This document shows positions 33,924 through 41,778 of a stretch of 64,000 bases of DNA, in pieces. This DNA comes from Mycolicibacterium setense (GTDB taxonomy: Bacteria > Actinomycetota > Actinomycetes > Mycobacteriales > Mycobacteriaceae), in assembly GCF_000805385.1 (NCBI RefSeq), contig NZ_JTJW01000010.1:62001-126000 (forward strand). The letters are read 5' to 3'. The translations under genes were made by a program, and so were the position numbers. Below the pieces are notes generated by a model that saw only the letters and a list, made by a program, of their open reading frames with translations, made no database searches and was not told the origin of the DNA. The first letter of the stretch is position 1, and each line of letters opens with the position of its first letter.

Positions 33924-34715
33924 GTGATTCTGGACAGATTCCGCCTCGACGACAAGGTCGCGATCGTGACGGGAGCGGGGCGTGGGCTGGGTGCCGCCAC
34001 CGCGCTCGCTTTCGCCGAAGCTGGTGCCGACGTGCTCATCGCGGCCCGCACACAGGCTCAACTCGACGAGGTGGCCGCCCAGATCGCCGAGACCGGACGC
34101 AAGGCGCACGTCGTCGTCGCCGACCTCGCCCACCCCGAGGCCACCGCCGAGCTCGCGGCCGCCGCGGTGGAGGCGTTCGGGAAACTAGACATCGTCGTCA
34201 ACAACGTCGGCGGCACCATGCCCGCGCCGCTGCTGAACACCTCGACCAAGGACCTGCGCGACGCGTTCACCTTCAACGTGTCGACCGCGCATGCGCTGAC
34301 GTGTGCGGCCGTGCCGCTGATGCTCGAGCACTCCGGCGGCGGCAGCATCATCAACATCACCTCGACGGTGGGGCGCCTGGCCGGACGCGGATTCGCCGCC
34401 TACGGCACCGCGAAAGCCGCCCTCGCGCACTACACCCGGCTCTCCGCACTGGATCTGTGCCCCCGCATCCGCGTCAACGCCATCGCCCCGGGGTCGATCC
34501 TCACCTCGGCGCTGGACATCGTCGCCTCCAACGACGCGTTGCGTGATCCGATGGAGAAGGCCACCCCGCTGCGTCGGCTCGGCGACCCGGCCGACATCGC
34601 CGCCGCCGCGGTGTATCTGTCTTCCCCGGCGGGCAGCTACCTGACCGGCAAGGTGCTCGAAGTCGACGGCGGCCTGAACATGCCCAACCTCGATCTGCCC
34701 ATCCCCGACCTCTGA
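33924..34715 (+). CDS. SDR family oxidoreductase (Rv0927c-like)
   Basis: A 263-residue classical short-chain dehydrogenase starting at a GTG. The cofactor motif TGAGRGLGA (residues 15-23), NNVGG and the catalytic YGTAK are present. The C-terminus ends NLDLPIPDL. By length, sequence feel and neighbours (the DapB-like gene and then mntH) it corresponds to Rv0927c of M. tuberculosis, from memory. A KstR-type box upstream suggests lipid or sterol metabolism. The next gene starts 8 bp after its stop with GGAG in between, so the two are co-transcribed. Confidence 0.88.
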   Translation: MILDRFRLDDKVAIVTGAGRGLGAATALAFAEAGADVLIAARTQAQLDEVAAQIAETGRKAHVVVADLAHPEATAELAAAAVEAFGKLDIVVNNVGGTMPAPLLNTSTKDLRDAFTFNVSTAHALTCAAVPLMLEHSGGGSIINITSTVGRLAGRGFAAYGTAKAALAHYTRLSALDLCPRIRVNAIAPGSILTSALDIVASNDALRDPMEKATPLRRLGDPADIAAAAVYLSSPAGSYLTGKVLEVDGGLNMPNLDLPIPDL

Positions 34716-34723
34716 GGAGAACA

Positions 34724-35827
34724 ATGACCATTCGCGTTGCGGCGGTCGGCACCGGAAACGTCGGCAAGCATGCGCTCGCGCAACTCGTCACCAATCCGGA
34801 CTACGAACTCATCGGAGTCTGGGTGTCCTCGGCGGCCAAGGCCGGTAAAGACGCGGGAGAGCTTGCCGGCCTTGATGTTTCGACCGGAGTTCTGGCCACC
34901 GATGATCTGGACGCCATTCTGGCCGACAAGCCGGACTGCGTGGTGTACACCGCTCTGGCCGACCACCGGTTGCCCGAGGCACTCGAGGATTACCGGCGCA
35001 TCCTGGCTGCCGGGGTCAACGTGGTGGCCAGCTCCGCGGTGTTCCTGCAGTACCCGTGGGGAGTCCTGCCGGCCGAGCTGATCGAGCCCATCGAGAGTGC
35101 CGCCGAGGCGGGCGGCGCCAGCATCTTCGTGAACGGTATCGACCCCGGTTTCGCCAATGACCTTCTGCCCCTTGCTCTTGCCGGCACCTGTCAGCAGATC
35201 GAGCAGATCCGGTGCATGGAGATCGTCGACTACGCCACCTACAACAGTGCGGCGGTGATGTTCGATGTGATGGGCTTCGGCAAGCCCATCGACGAAACCC
35301 CCATGCTGCTGCAACCGGGCGTACTCAGCCTGGCCTGGGGTTCGGTGGTCCGGCAGCTCGCCGCCGGCGTCGGCATCGAGCTCGACGAGGTGACCGAGGA
35401 GCACACCCGGGTCCCGGCGCCCGAGGACTTCGACATCGCGGCCGGGCACATCCCGGCCGGCACCACCGCGGCATTGCGGTTCGAGGTACGCGGCATGCGC
35501 GACGGAAAGGCCGCAGTGGTGCTGGAGCACGTGACGCGGCTGCGCGCAGACCTGTGCCCGGAATGGCCCCAACCCGCCCAGGAGGGCGGCTCGTACCGCG
35601 TTGTGGTGACCGGCGAACCCTCCTACACGCTGGATTTGTGCCTGAGCAGCCCCAACGGCGACCACAACCACGCCGGTCTGGTCGCCACCGCGGCGCGGGT
35701 GGTCAACGCGATCCCGGCCGTGGTGGCCGCGGATCCGGGCATCGTGACCACGCTCGATCTGCCGTTGATCACCGGTCGGGGTCTGTACGCTGCGGCTAGA
35801 ACCCCGTTGGAAGGATCGCTGCCATGA
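34724..35827 (+). CDS. dihydrodipicolinate-reductase-like NAD(P)-dependent oxidoreductase
   Basis: A 367-residue protein with an N-terminal Rossmann domain (IRVAAVGTGNVGKHALAQL) of the DapB/2,4-diaminopentanoate dehydrogenase superfamily. The C-terminal part includes GIDPGFANDLLPLAL and a C-terminal CLSSPNGDHNHAGLVATAARVVNAIP segment common in mycobacterial paralogues. The oxidised substrate is unknown. It sits second in the operon with the SDR and overlaps the following small secreted protein gene by four bases (ATGA). Confidence 0.85.
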   Translation: MTIRVAAVGTGNVGKHALAQLVTNPDYELIGVWVSSAAKAGKDAGELAGLDVSTGVLATDDLDAILADKPDCVVYTALADHRLPEALEDYRRILAAGVNVVASSAVFLQYPWGVLPAELIEPIESAAEAGGASIFVNGIDPGFANDLLPLALAGTCQQIEQIRCMEIVDYATYNSAAVMFDVMGFGKPIDETPMLLQPGVLSLAWGSVVRQLAAGVGIELDEVTEEHTRVPAPEDFDIAAGHIPAGTTAALRFEVRGMRDGKAAVVLEHVTRLRADLCPEWPQPAQEGGSYRVVVTGEPSYTLDLCLSSPNGDHNHAGLVATAARVVNAIPAVVAADPGIVTTLDLPLITGRGLYAAARTPLEGSLP

Positions 35828-36090
35828 GAATTCGCTTCACCACGCTCACCGGTTGTCTGATCGCCGGCGGCGCTTCCGCGGCGATCGCCTTGGCCCCGCT
35901 GGCCTCGGCCGAACCCAGCGCTCCGAGCGAACCTCGCCTGCTGCCGCAGTGCGAGGTGACGGGCGGCAGTTCGGTCGAGGGCGGGCAGACCACCGAGTGC
36001 GCGTCGGAAGGCAACGTGCAGATCGACTCCACCCCGCCACAGCCCGGTTACGGGATGTTTCCCTGGGACGACGAGTTCTTCGTTCTCTGA
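35824..36090 (+). CDS. small secreted protein 1 of a tandem trio
   Basis: An 88-residue protein starting at an ATG that overlaps the upstream stop. A signal peptide (about residues 1-29, ending ASA) precedes a short mature part containing CEVTGGSSVEGGQTTEC followed by ASEGNVQIDSTPPQPGYGMFPWDD. The pattern of two Cys, then GNVQI, then a double Pro is shared with the gene at 36364 and, in weaker form, 36146. The family has no name that I know. Co-translation with the reductase is likely from the overlap. Confidence 0.72.
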   Translation: MRIRFTTLTGCLIAGGASAAIALAPLASAEPSAPSEPRLLPQCEVTGGSSVEGGQTTECASEGNVQIDSTPPQPGYGMFPWDDEFFVL

Positions 36091-36145
36091 CCAGCGCTGA
36101 CAACACTTTTCAGACGTAGACTTGCTCCAGCGATCGGAGCAGGTC

Positions 36146-36370
36146 ATGACCAACATCTCTCGGTGCCTGGCCGCGTTGCTGGCGGTGCCGTGTTTCGCGA
36201 TTCTCACGGCCCCGGCCGGTTCTGCCGCACCCAAGTGCACCAACACCGGACCGACCACCACGCAATGCCAAACCAACGGCAGCACTCAGATCGTCACCTC
36301 ACCGCCGGCGATGAACTACGGTCCCTGGTACGGCTGGGGATTCGGAACCGGCATCATTCTTGGATGGTGA
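36146..36370 (+). CDS. small secreted protein 2 of a tandem trio
   Basis: From the ATG at 36146 this is a 74-residue protein with a signal peptide ending near SAAP. The mature part has two Cys (KCTNTGPTTTQC), then QTNGSTQIVTSPPAMNYGPWYGWGFG. It retains the Cys-Cys-QI-PP order of its neighbours. A TTG at 36122 would extend the frame but would add nothing to a signal peptide. The next gene starts within its last codons. Confidence 0.65.
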   Translation: MTNISRCLAALLAVPCFAILTAPAGSAAPKCTNTGPTTTQCQTNGSTQIVTSPPAMNYGPWYGWGFGTGIILGW

Positions 36371-36663
36371 AGGTCATTTTCGGCACGGCAGTCTTGTCCG
36401 CCGCAGTAGGGCTCGTCGCCGCGCCGCCGGCGTCCGCCGACCCGCAATGCACCGATGTCGGTGGCGCGACGCGTTGTTCGAGTCCCGGCAATGTGCAGAT
36501 CAACACCAATCCCCCGCAACACGGGCCGTACCTTCCCTACGGCTGCGATCCGGCGTACGCGGCGCTCTGCTACGACAACATCCCTGGGATCGCGATCGAC
36601 ATCGGCGGCGGTGGAGACCACAACGGCGGTGGTGGCGGAGGGCGTCACCCCCACCGCCGTTGA
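36364..36663 (+). CDS. small secreted protein 3 of a tandem trio, Gly/His-rich tail
   Basis: A 99-residue protein starting at an ATG that overlaps the preceding stop by seven bases. The signal peptide ends at ASADP. The mature part has CTDVGGATRC, SSPGNVQINTNPPQ, a second Cys pair (GCDPAYAALC) and then a glycine-rich tail with several His residues (GGGGDHNGGGGGGRHPHRR). The tail might bind metal, and the metal transporter mntH is the next gene; that link is speculative. Confidence 0.65.
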   Translation: MVKVIFGTAVLSAAVGLVAAPPASADPQCTDVGGATRCSSPGNVQINTNPPQHGPYLPYGCDPAYAALCYDNIPGIAIDIGGGGDHNGGGGGGRHPHRR

Positions 36664-36674
36664 CCACCGAGGCA

Positions 36675-36695
36675 AGGTTTCGGGTACCCTAACTT
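36675..36695 (+). promoter_or_regulatory. palindromic metal-regulator-like box upstream of mntH
   Basis: A 21-bp imperfect palindrome of the form AGGTTTCGGGTACCC followed by TAACTT is centred 36 bp before the mntH start. DtxR-family sites (MntR, IdeR) in mycobacteria are palindromes of this length around mntH-type genes. The outer half-sites GGTT/AACT resemble that type. Confidence 0.45.
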
Positions 36696-36720
36696 TTCTA
36701 TTCGCATACCCGGATAGAAG

Positions 36721-37956
36721 GTGGGGACGTTGTTAGAGGACACCAAGGTGCGCACGACGCCGAGCTGGATACTGCTCGGACCGGCGTTCGTCGCCGCGAT
36801 CGCCTACGTCGACCCCGGGAACGTCGCCGCGAACGTCAGCGCAGGCGCACAGTTCGGCTACCTGCTGGTCTGGGTCATCGTCGTGGCCAACGCCATGGCC
36901 GGCCTGGTGCAATACCTCTCGGCCAAGCTGGGCCTGGTCACCGGTCGCTCACTGCCCGAAGTGGTCGCCGACCACACGCGCACCCCGACCCGGATCGCCT
37001 ACTGGATACAGGCCGAATTGGTCGCGGTGGCAACCGACCTCGCCGAAGTCGTGGGTGGAGCGATCGCCCTACACCTGCTGTTCGACCTACCGCTGCTGAT
37101 GGGCGGTGTCATCACCGGCGCCGTGTCACTGCTACTGCTGAGCGTGCAGAACCACCGCGGCCAACAGGTGTTCGAGCGGGTGATCACCGGACTGCTGATG
37201 ATCATCGCGATCGGCTTTCTGACCAGCCTGTTCGTCGAGCCTCCTCCGGCCGCCGACGTCGCGTCCGGCCTCATCCCCCGATTCCAGGGCGCCGAAAGCC
37301 TGCTGCTGGCCACCGCGATGCTCGGCGCCACGGTGATGCCGCACGCGGTCTACCTACACTCCGGCCTGGCCCGCGACCGCCATGGCCACCCCGAGCCGGG
37401 CGCCCGGCGACGGCGTCTGCTGCGGGTCACCCGCTTCGACGTCGGCCTCGCGATGCTGCTGGCCGGTGCGGTGAACCTGGCCATGCTGCTGGTCGCGGCC
37501 ACCAACCTGCAGGGACTCGACAACACCGACTCGATCGAGGGTGCCCACGCCGCCGTCCGCGACACCCTGGGCCCGACGGTCGCCCTGCTGTTCGCCATCG
37601 GACTGCTGGCCTCCGGGTTGGCCTCCACCTCAGTCGGCGCGTACGCGGGCGCGATGATCATGCAGGGGCTGCTGCGTCGCTCCTACCCGTTGTTGCTCCG
37701 CCGATTGGTCACCCTGATCCCGGCGCTGGCCATCCTGGCCATCGGCGTCGACCCCAGCCGCGCCCTGGTGCTGTCACAGGTCGTGCTGTCCTTCGGCATA
37801 CCGCTGGCTCTGATCCCGCTGGTGCGGTTGACCAGCAACCCGACCCTGATGGGCGACGACGTCAACCACCGCGTCACCACCACACTCGGATGGGGTGTTG
37901 CCGGGTTGATTAGTGTGCTCAACGTGGTGCTGATCTATCTGACCGTGACGGGCTGA
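36721..37956 (+). CDS. mntH: Nramp family divalent metal ion:H+ symporter
   Basis: A 411-residue protein with 10-11 membrane helices. The Nramp motifs DPGN in AYVDPGNVAANV (helix 1) and MPH in GATVMPHAVYLHS (helix 6) that bind Mn2+/Fe2+ are intact. It takes up manganese and other divalent metals. A GTG at 36721 is used here; a TTG at 36730 is an alternative start. The position, following the SDR/DapB-like pair, matches Rv0924c in M. tuberculosis. An upstream palindrome suggests metal-dependent repression. Confidence 0.93.
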   Translation: MGTLLEDTKVRTTPSWILLGPAFVAAIAYVDPGNVAANVSAGAQFGYLLVWVIVVANAMAGLVQYLSAKLGLVTGRSLPEVVADHTRTPTRIAYWIQAELVAVATDLAEVVGGAIALHLLFDLPLLMGGVITGAVSLLLLSVQNHRGQQVFERVITGLLMIIAIGFLTSLFVEPPPAADVASGLIPRFQGAESLLLATAMLGATVMPHAVYLHSGLARDRHGHPEPGARRRRLLRVTRFDVGLAMLLAGAVNLAMLLVAATNLQGLDNTDSIEGAHAAVRDTLGPTVALLFAIGLLASGLASTSVGAYAGAMIMQGLLRRSYPLLLRRLVTLIPALAILAIGVDPSRALVLSQVVLSFGIPLALIPLVRLTSNPTLMGDDVNHRVTTTLGWGVAGLISVLNVVLIYLTVTG

Positions 37957-38376
37957 GTGCTTCACCCGTACTTCGCCTACGGCTCGAATCTGTGCGTGAC
38001 ACAGATGGCCCGGCGCTGCCCGGGCGCGCTCGATCCCCGACCGGCGCGCCTGGACGGCCACGGCTGGCTGATCAACCAACGCGGCGTGGCCACCATCTCG
38101 CCGCTCGACGCCGGACATGTGCACGGCGTTTTGTGGCAGGTCACCGACCACGATCTGGCCGCACTCGACATCGCCGAGGGAGTGCCGGTGCGCTATCGCC
38201 GGGGCCGGCTGACCGTGCACACTGCGGGCGGGCCCGAACCGGCCTGGGTCTACATCGACCATCGCGTCGAACCCGGCCCGCCACGGCCCGGCTATCTGGA
38301 ACGGATCCTGGCCGGTGCGGCGCACCACCGGCTCCCACACCCATGGGTCGAGTTCCTGCGATGCTGGGCCGGCTAG
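37957..38376 (+). CDS. gamma-glutamylcyclotransferase family protein
   Basis: A 139-residue protein whose N-terminal YFAYGSNL is the GGCT-family glycine/Ser motif and which keeps the Glu in DIAEGVPVRYRR at the catalytic position. GGCT-fold proteins cyclise gamma-glutamyl amines or peptides. The GTG start directly follows the mntH stop without a gap, so it is in the mntH operon. It overlaps the convergent GCS2 gene by four bases. Confidence 0.82.
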   Translation: MLHPYFAYGSNLCVTQMARRCPGALDPRPARLDGHGWLINQRGVATISPLDAGHVHGVLWQVTDHDLAALDIAEGVPVRYRRGRLTVHTAGGPEPAWVYIDHRVEPGPPRPGYLERILAGAAHHRLPHPWVEFLRCWAG

Positions 38377-39470
38377 TCCTTGGCCACACAAGCCGCCAAT
38401 TCACCTATCACGTCGGCGATTTCGCGCCGCCTCCGCCAAGCCAGACGCTGCCGCATCGCGCCGTTGCCCTCGGCCGCGACGCACGCGATCTCGTCACGCA
38501 CCATCTCGTAATCACCCAACCGGAGCAACGCGGGCCGCACCGATTCGACGAATCGGTCGAGTAACTCGCGCAGCGGGACCGTCGACTGGTCTCCCAACAG
38601 ATCGATGCCGTCGCCCTCCAGGCCGTCGTGAGCGGCCTTCCAATGGGCCGCGCGAATCTGGTAATCCGCCAAACGCGGAACCGATTGGCCGTCGTCGTGC
38701 CCGTGCAGCGCCGTCATCACCCCGGCGCGGATCAGCGTGGCGACCAGCACCGTCTCGGCCACGGTGGCCGGCACGTCGGACACCCGCACTTCCACGGTCG
38801 GGAAGTTCGCCGACGGACGGACATCCCAATAGATCATGCCGTCGTCCAGCGCAGCGCCTGCCCGCTCCATCATCCCCACGGCAGCGTCGTACTGCGCGGC
38901 CGAATCGAAATGCGGCGGAGGCCCTGAGCTCGGCCACCGCGACCACAGCACGCTGCGGAAGCTGGCGTAGCCGCTGTCGGTGTTGCGGTAGATCGCCGAG
39001 TTGGCGGTCAGCCCCAACAACACATGCAGCCAAGGCCGCATCCAGTTGCTCACATAGATGGCATGCGACCGGCTGGGCACCGCGACGTGGACGTGGCAGC
39101 CGCAGATGCCCTGTTCGTGGGCGATCATGCCGAATCGGTGGGCGATTCTGCGGTAGCGCGCCGTCGGAGTCACCGGAAACCGGTGCGGCACGGTCGGCGG
39201 CAGCCCGACAGCCAGCAGCTGGGCCCCGCTGGCGGCGGCGGCCTCGCCGGCAACCCGGCGGAGCCTGATCAGCTCGGAGCGCAGAGCGCTACTGGAGTCC
39301 ATCACGTCCGTGGTGGTTTCGACCTGGCAGCTGGTCAGCTCCAGTTGCAGGTCCACCCCGTGTTCGGCGGCGTAGGCGGCGACCTGTTTGTTGCGAGCGA
39401 TCGGTTCGCCGCGCTCTGGATCGACGAGCAGGAACTCCTCCTCGACACCCACCGTCGGCAGACTCACCAC
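38373..39470 (-). CDS. glutamate-cysteine ligase family 2 (GCS2/YbdK-like carboxylate-amine ligase)
   Basis: A 365-residue ligase starting MVSLPTVGVEEEFLLVDPERGEP, the GCS2 family N-terminus with the metal-binding Glu triplet. Further conserved parts are GQ-type ICGCHVHVAVPSR and DVRPSANFPTVEVRVSDVPATV. Mycobacteria use mycothiol and not glutathione, so the role may be gamma-glutamyl transfer to another amine. Rv0433 is a homologue from memory. It is convergent with the GGCT gene, which would act on the same type of bond. Confidence 0.87.
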   Translation of the reverse strand: MVSLPTVGVEEEFLLVDPERGEPIARNKQVAAYAAEHGVDLQLELTSCQVETTTDVMDSSSALRSELIRLRRVAGEAAAASGAQLLAVGLPPTVPHRFPVTPTARYRRIAHRFGMIAHEQGICGCHVHVAVPSRSHAIYVSNWMRPWLHVLLGLTANSAIYRNTDSGYASFRSVLWSRWPSSGPPPHFDSAAQYDAAVGMMERAGAALDDGMIYWDVRPSANFPTVEVRVSDVPATVAETVLVATLIRAGVMTALHGHDDGQSVPRLADYQIRAAHWKAAHDGLEGDGIDLLGDQSTVPLRELLDRFVESVRPALLRLGDYEMVRDEIACVAAEGNGAMRQRLAWRRRREIADVIGELAACVAKD

Positions 39471-39532
39471 GGCTGAGAATTGCCCGCCGCAGACGCCCCC
39501 AAACCTTCAGCTGCCGTGCCTAAGATCGGGTG

Positions 39533-40357
39533 ATGCCCAACGATTTCCGCTTTGGTGTCAGCCTGCGCGCCACCGGATCCCAAGCTCAGATCGCCGACGC
39601 GGCACGACGGGCCGAAGATCTCGGCTTCGACGTGCTCAACGTGCCCGACCATCTCGGTGCGCCCGCCCCTTTTCCCACACTGACCGCGGTGGCCGCGGCG
39701 ACCAGCACGCTGCGCATTGGGACGTTCGTGCTCAATGCCGGCTTCTACAAGCCGGCACTGCTGGCACGCGACGCCACCGCGCTGCGGGATCTGTCCGACG
39801 GGCGCTTCGACCTCGGCCTCGGCGCGGGCTACGTGCAAGAGGAGTTCGAAGCCGCCGAACTGCCGTTCCCCAGCGCGCGCGCCCGTATCGACTATCTGCG
39901 CCACACCATCGACCACCTGCGTGAGCACGCACCCGACATTCCTATCCTCGTGGCGGGTAACGGTGACCGGCTGCTGACGGTGGCGGCCCAGACCGCAGAC
40001 ATCATCGGCCTCACCGGCGGCGACGGCGTCACCGACGGCAACAGCGACCCATTGGCTGAGCGAATTTCGTTCCTGCGCAACGCAGCCGGTGACCGGTTCG
40101 ACGAGCTGGAACTCAACATCGCGATCACGGCGATGCCCGCCCCCGGCAGCGAGATGCCGATTCTCAACGTTCCCCGGCACTTCCTACCCGGGCTCAGCGA
40201 CGAAGAGCTCCTGCGGCACCCCGGGGTGCTCTCGGGCTCGGTGAGCGCCATCGCCGACCGCATTCGCGGTCTGCGTGAGAACTACGGCATCACCTACATC
40301 ATCGTGCAGATCGCCCATGCCGAGACGTTCGGAAAGGTGATCGCCGAACTCCGGTGA
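39533..40357 (+). CDS. LLM class F420-dependent oxidoreductase
   Basis: From the ATG at 39533 this is a 274-residue TIM-barrel LLM protein, second in the window. It has FRFGVSLRATGSQAQIADAARRAEDLGFDVLNVPDHLG, FVLNAGFYKPALLARDATALRDLSDGRFDLGLGAGYVQEEF and ILVAGNGDRLLTVAAQTADIIG. It matches the mycobacterial F420-subfamily TIGR03621, as far as I recall. The substrate is unknown, and it has no KstR-type box. Confidence 0.85.
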   Translation: MPNDFRFGVSLRATGSQAQIADAARRAEDLGFDVLNVPDHLGAPAPFPTLTAVAAATSTLRIGTFVLNAGFYKPALLARDATALRDLSDGRFDLGLGAGYVQEEFEAAELPFPSARARIDYLRHTIDHLREHAPDIPILVAGNGDRLLTVAAQTADIIGLTGGDGVTDGNSDPLAERISFLRNAAGDRFDELELNIAITAMPAPGSEMPILNVPRHFLPGLSDEELLRHPGVLSGSVSAIADRIRGLRENYGITYIIVQIAHAETFGKVIAELR

Positions 40358-40440
40358 ATGTCCTGACCGGCATGGCCCGGGCGCAATCCGGGTATCACTG
40401 ACCTCACCGCACAAGCCGGGAAAAGGAAGTGGTGAACGAC

Positions 40441-41325
40441 ATGTCACACGCCGCAGACGACCTCAGCAAGGCGCCCACGCCGGATCCGGCCGAGGACAAC
40501 GCGTTCTTCCCGTCGCCCTACTCGTTGAGTCAGTACACCTCAGCCACAACCGACTTCGCCGGCGTCGAACACCCAGGCGCCTACACCGAGGGCCGGTGGA
40601 AGATACTCATGATCGCCACCGAAGAGCGCTATGTGTTGTGCCAGAACGGCAAGATGTTCTCGACGGGTAACCATCCGGTGGAGATGCTGCTGCCCCTGCA
40701 CCACCTGATGCAGACCGGATTCGACGTCGACGTCGCGACCATCACCGGATATCCGGCCAAGCTGGAACTGTGGGCGATGCCCCACGAGGACCACGCCGTC
40801 ACATCGACCTACGAGGCCCTCAAACCCAAACTCAAACAACCCCTCAAGCTCTCCGAGGTCGTCGCAGATCTCAAGCGAACATCCGACTATCTCGCCGTCT
40901 TCATTCCCGGCGGACACGGCGCGGTCGTCGGGCTGCCGGGCAGCGAGGCGGTGGGCCAGACACTGAACTGGGCCCTGGACCACGGCCGGTTCATCATCAC
41001 CCTGTGCCACGGCCCGGCCGCACTGCTGGCCGCCGGTCTCGGCAAGGCCCGCTCACCGTTGGCCGGATATTCGGTGTGCGTGTTTCCCGACTCGCTGGAC
41101 GAGGGGCCCAACATCGATATCGGTTACCTGCCCGGGCGTCTGCAGTGGCTCGTCGCCGACCTGCTCGCCAAGCAGGGGCTCACCATCGTCAACGACGACA
41201 TGGCCGGCACCGTGTACCAAGACCGCCGGCTGCTCACGGGCGACAGTCCGCTGGCTTCCGACGCGCTGGGCAAACTGGCCGTCGACTGCCTGCTCGACGC
41301 GCTCGGGCAGCAGCATCAGGCCTGA
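40441..41325 (+). CDS. hchA: Hsp31-type chaperone/glyoxalase III, DJ-1 superfamily
   Basis: From the ATG at 40441, with AAGGAAG upstream, this is a 294-residue protein with the DJ-1/PfpI fold. The nucleophile elbow Cys is in IITLCHGPAALLAA, and the FIPGGHGAV region is typical of Hsp31. HchA acts as a holdase and as a glutathione-independent methylglyoxal hydratase or protein deglycase. The N-terminal 45 residues are an extension rich in Asp/Pro. It overlaps the convergent membrane protein gene by ten bases. Confidence 0.9.
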   Translation: MSHAADDLSKAPTPDPAEDNAFFPSPYSLSQYTSATTDFAGVEHPGAYTEGRWKILMIATEERYVLCQNGKMFSTGNHPVEMLLPLHHLMQTGFDVDVATITGYPAKLELWAMPHEDHAVTSTYEALKPKLKQPLKLSEVVADLKRTSDYLAVFIPGGHGAVVGLPGSEAVGQTLNWALDHGRFIITLCHGPAALLAAGLGKARSPLAGYSVCVFPDSLDEGPNIDIGYLPGRLQWLVADLLAKQGLTIVNDDMAGTVYQDRRLLTGDSPLASDALGKLAVDCLLDALGQQHQA

Positions 41326-41777
41326 CCGGGGACCCGAGGCGGCACCGGCACGGTGGGTTTCGCGACCCTGCGTTTCAGCCGGGCGCTTCTCAGCACCTGG
41401 GCGGCCATGTTGGTGGATGTGATCATCGGGATCACGCCGAGAAACGTGCGCTCGGAGGGCGTATGCCCGTGCAGCTGTTCGAGGCTGCCGAACACATAGA
41501 AGCACCCGATGCAGAACAGCGTGGCGGGAATGGCCAGGGCCAGCATGCTGCCGCGGTCGGCGAGGACCTCCCGGGCCAGGGCCAGTTCCTCATCGGTGAG
41601 CGGTTCGCGCTTGCGGACCTTGCCCAGCGTTGCCGCCAGCGTGCCGATGGCAAGGTCCGACGTCACATGAACCCGTGCCCGCATACGGCGGGTGAACACG
41701 AACGCGGCGGTCGCCGATACCCAGATCAACGCGAAGGCGATGATCGCCAGAAGGCCGAACAGGCTCGAAGTCGTCAT
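41316..41777 (-). CDS. hypothetical membrane protein in the mmpSL operon
   Basis: A 153-residue protein with a membrane segment near each end of the first two-thirds (about residues 5-27 and 78-98), a cytoplasmic Arg-rich loop, and a basic C-terminus (RLKRRVAKPTVPVPPRV). It starts 1 bp after the mmpL stop, so translation is almost certainly coupled. I do not recognise the family. It may be an accessory subunit of the MmpL transporter. Confidence 0.65.
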   Translation of the reverse strand: MTTSSLFGLLAIIAFALIWVSATAAFVFTRRMRARVHVTSDLAIGTLAATLGKVRKREPLTDEELALAREVLADRGSMLALAIPATLFCIGCFYVFGSLEQLHGHTPSERTFLGVIPMITSTNMAAQVLRSARLKRRVAKPTVPVPPRVPGQA

Positions 41778-41778
41778 G

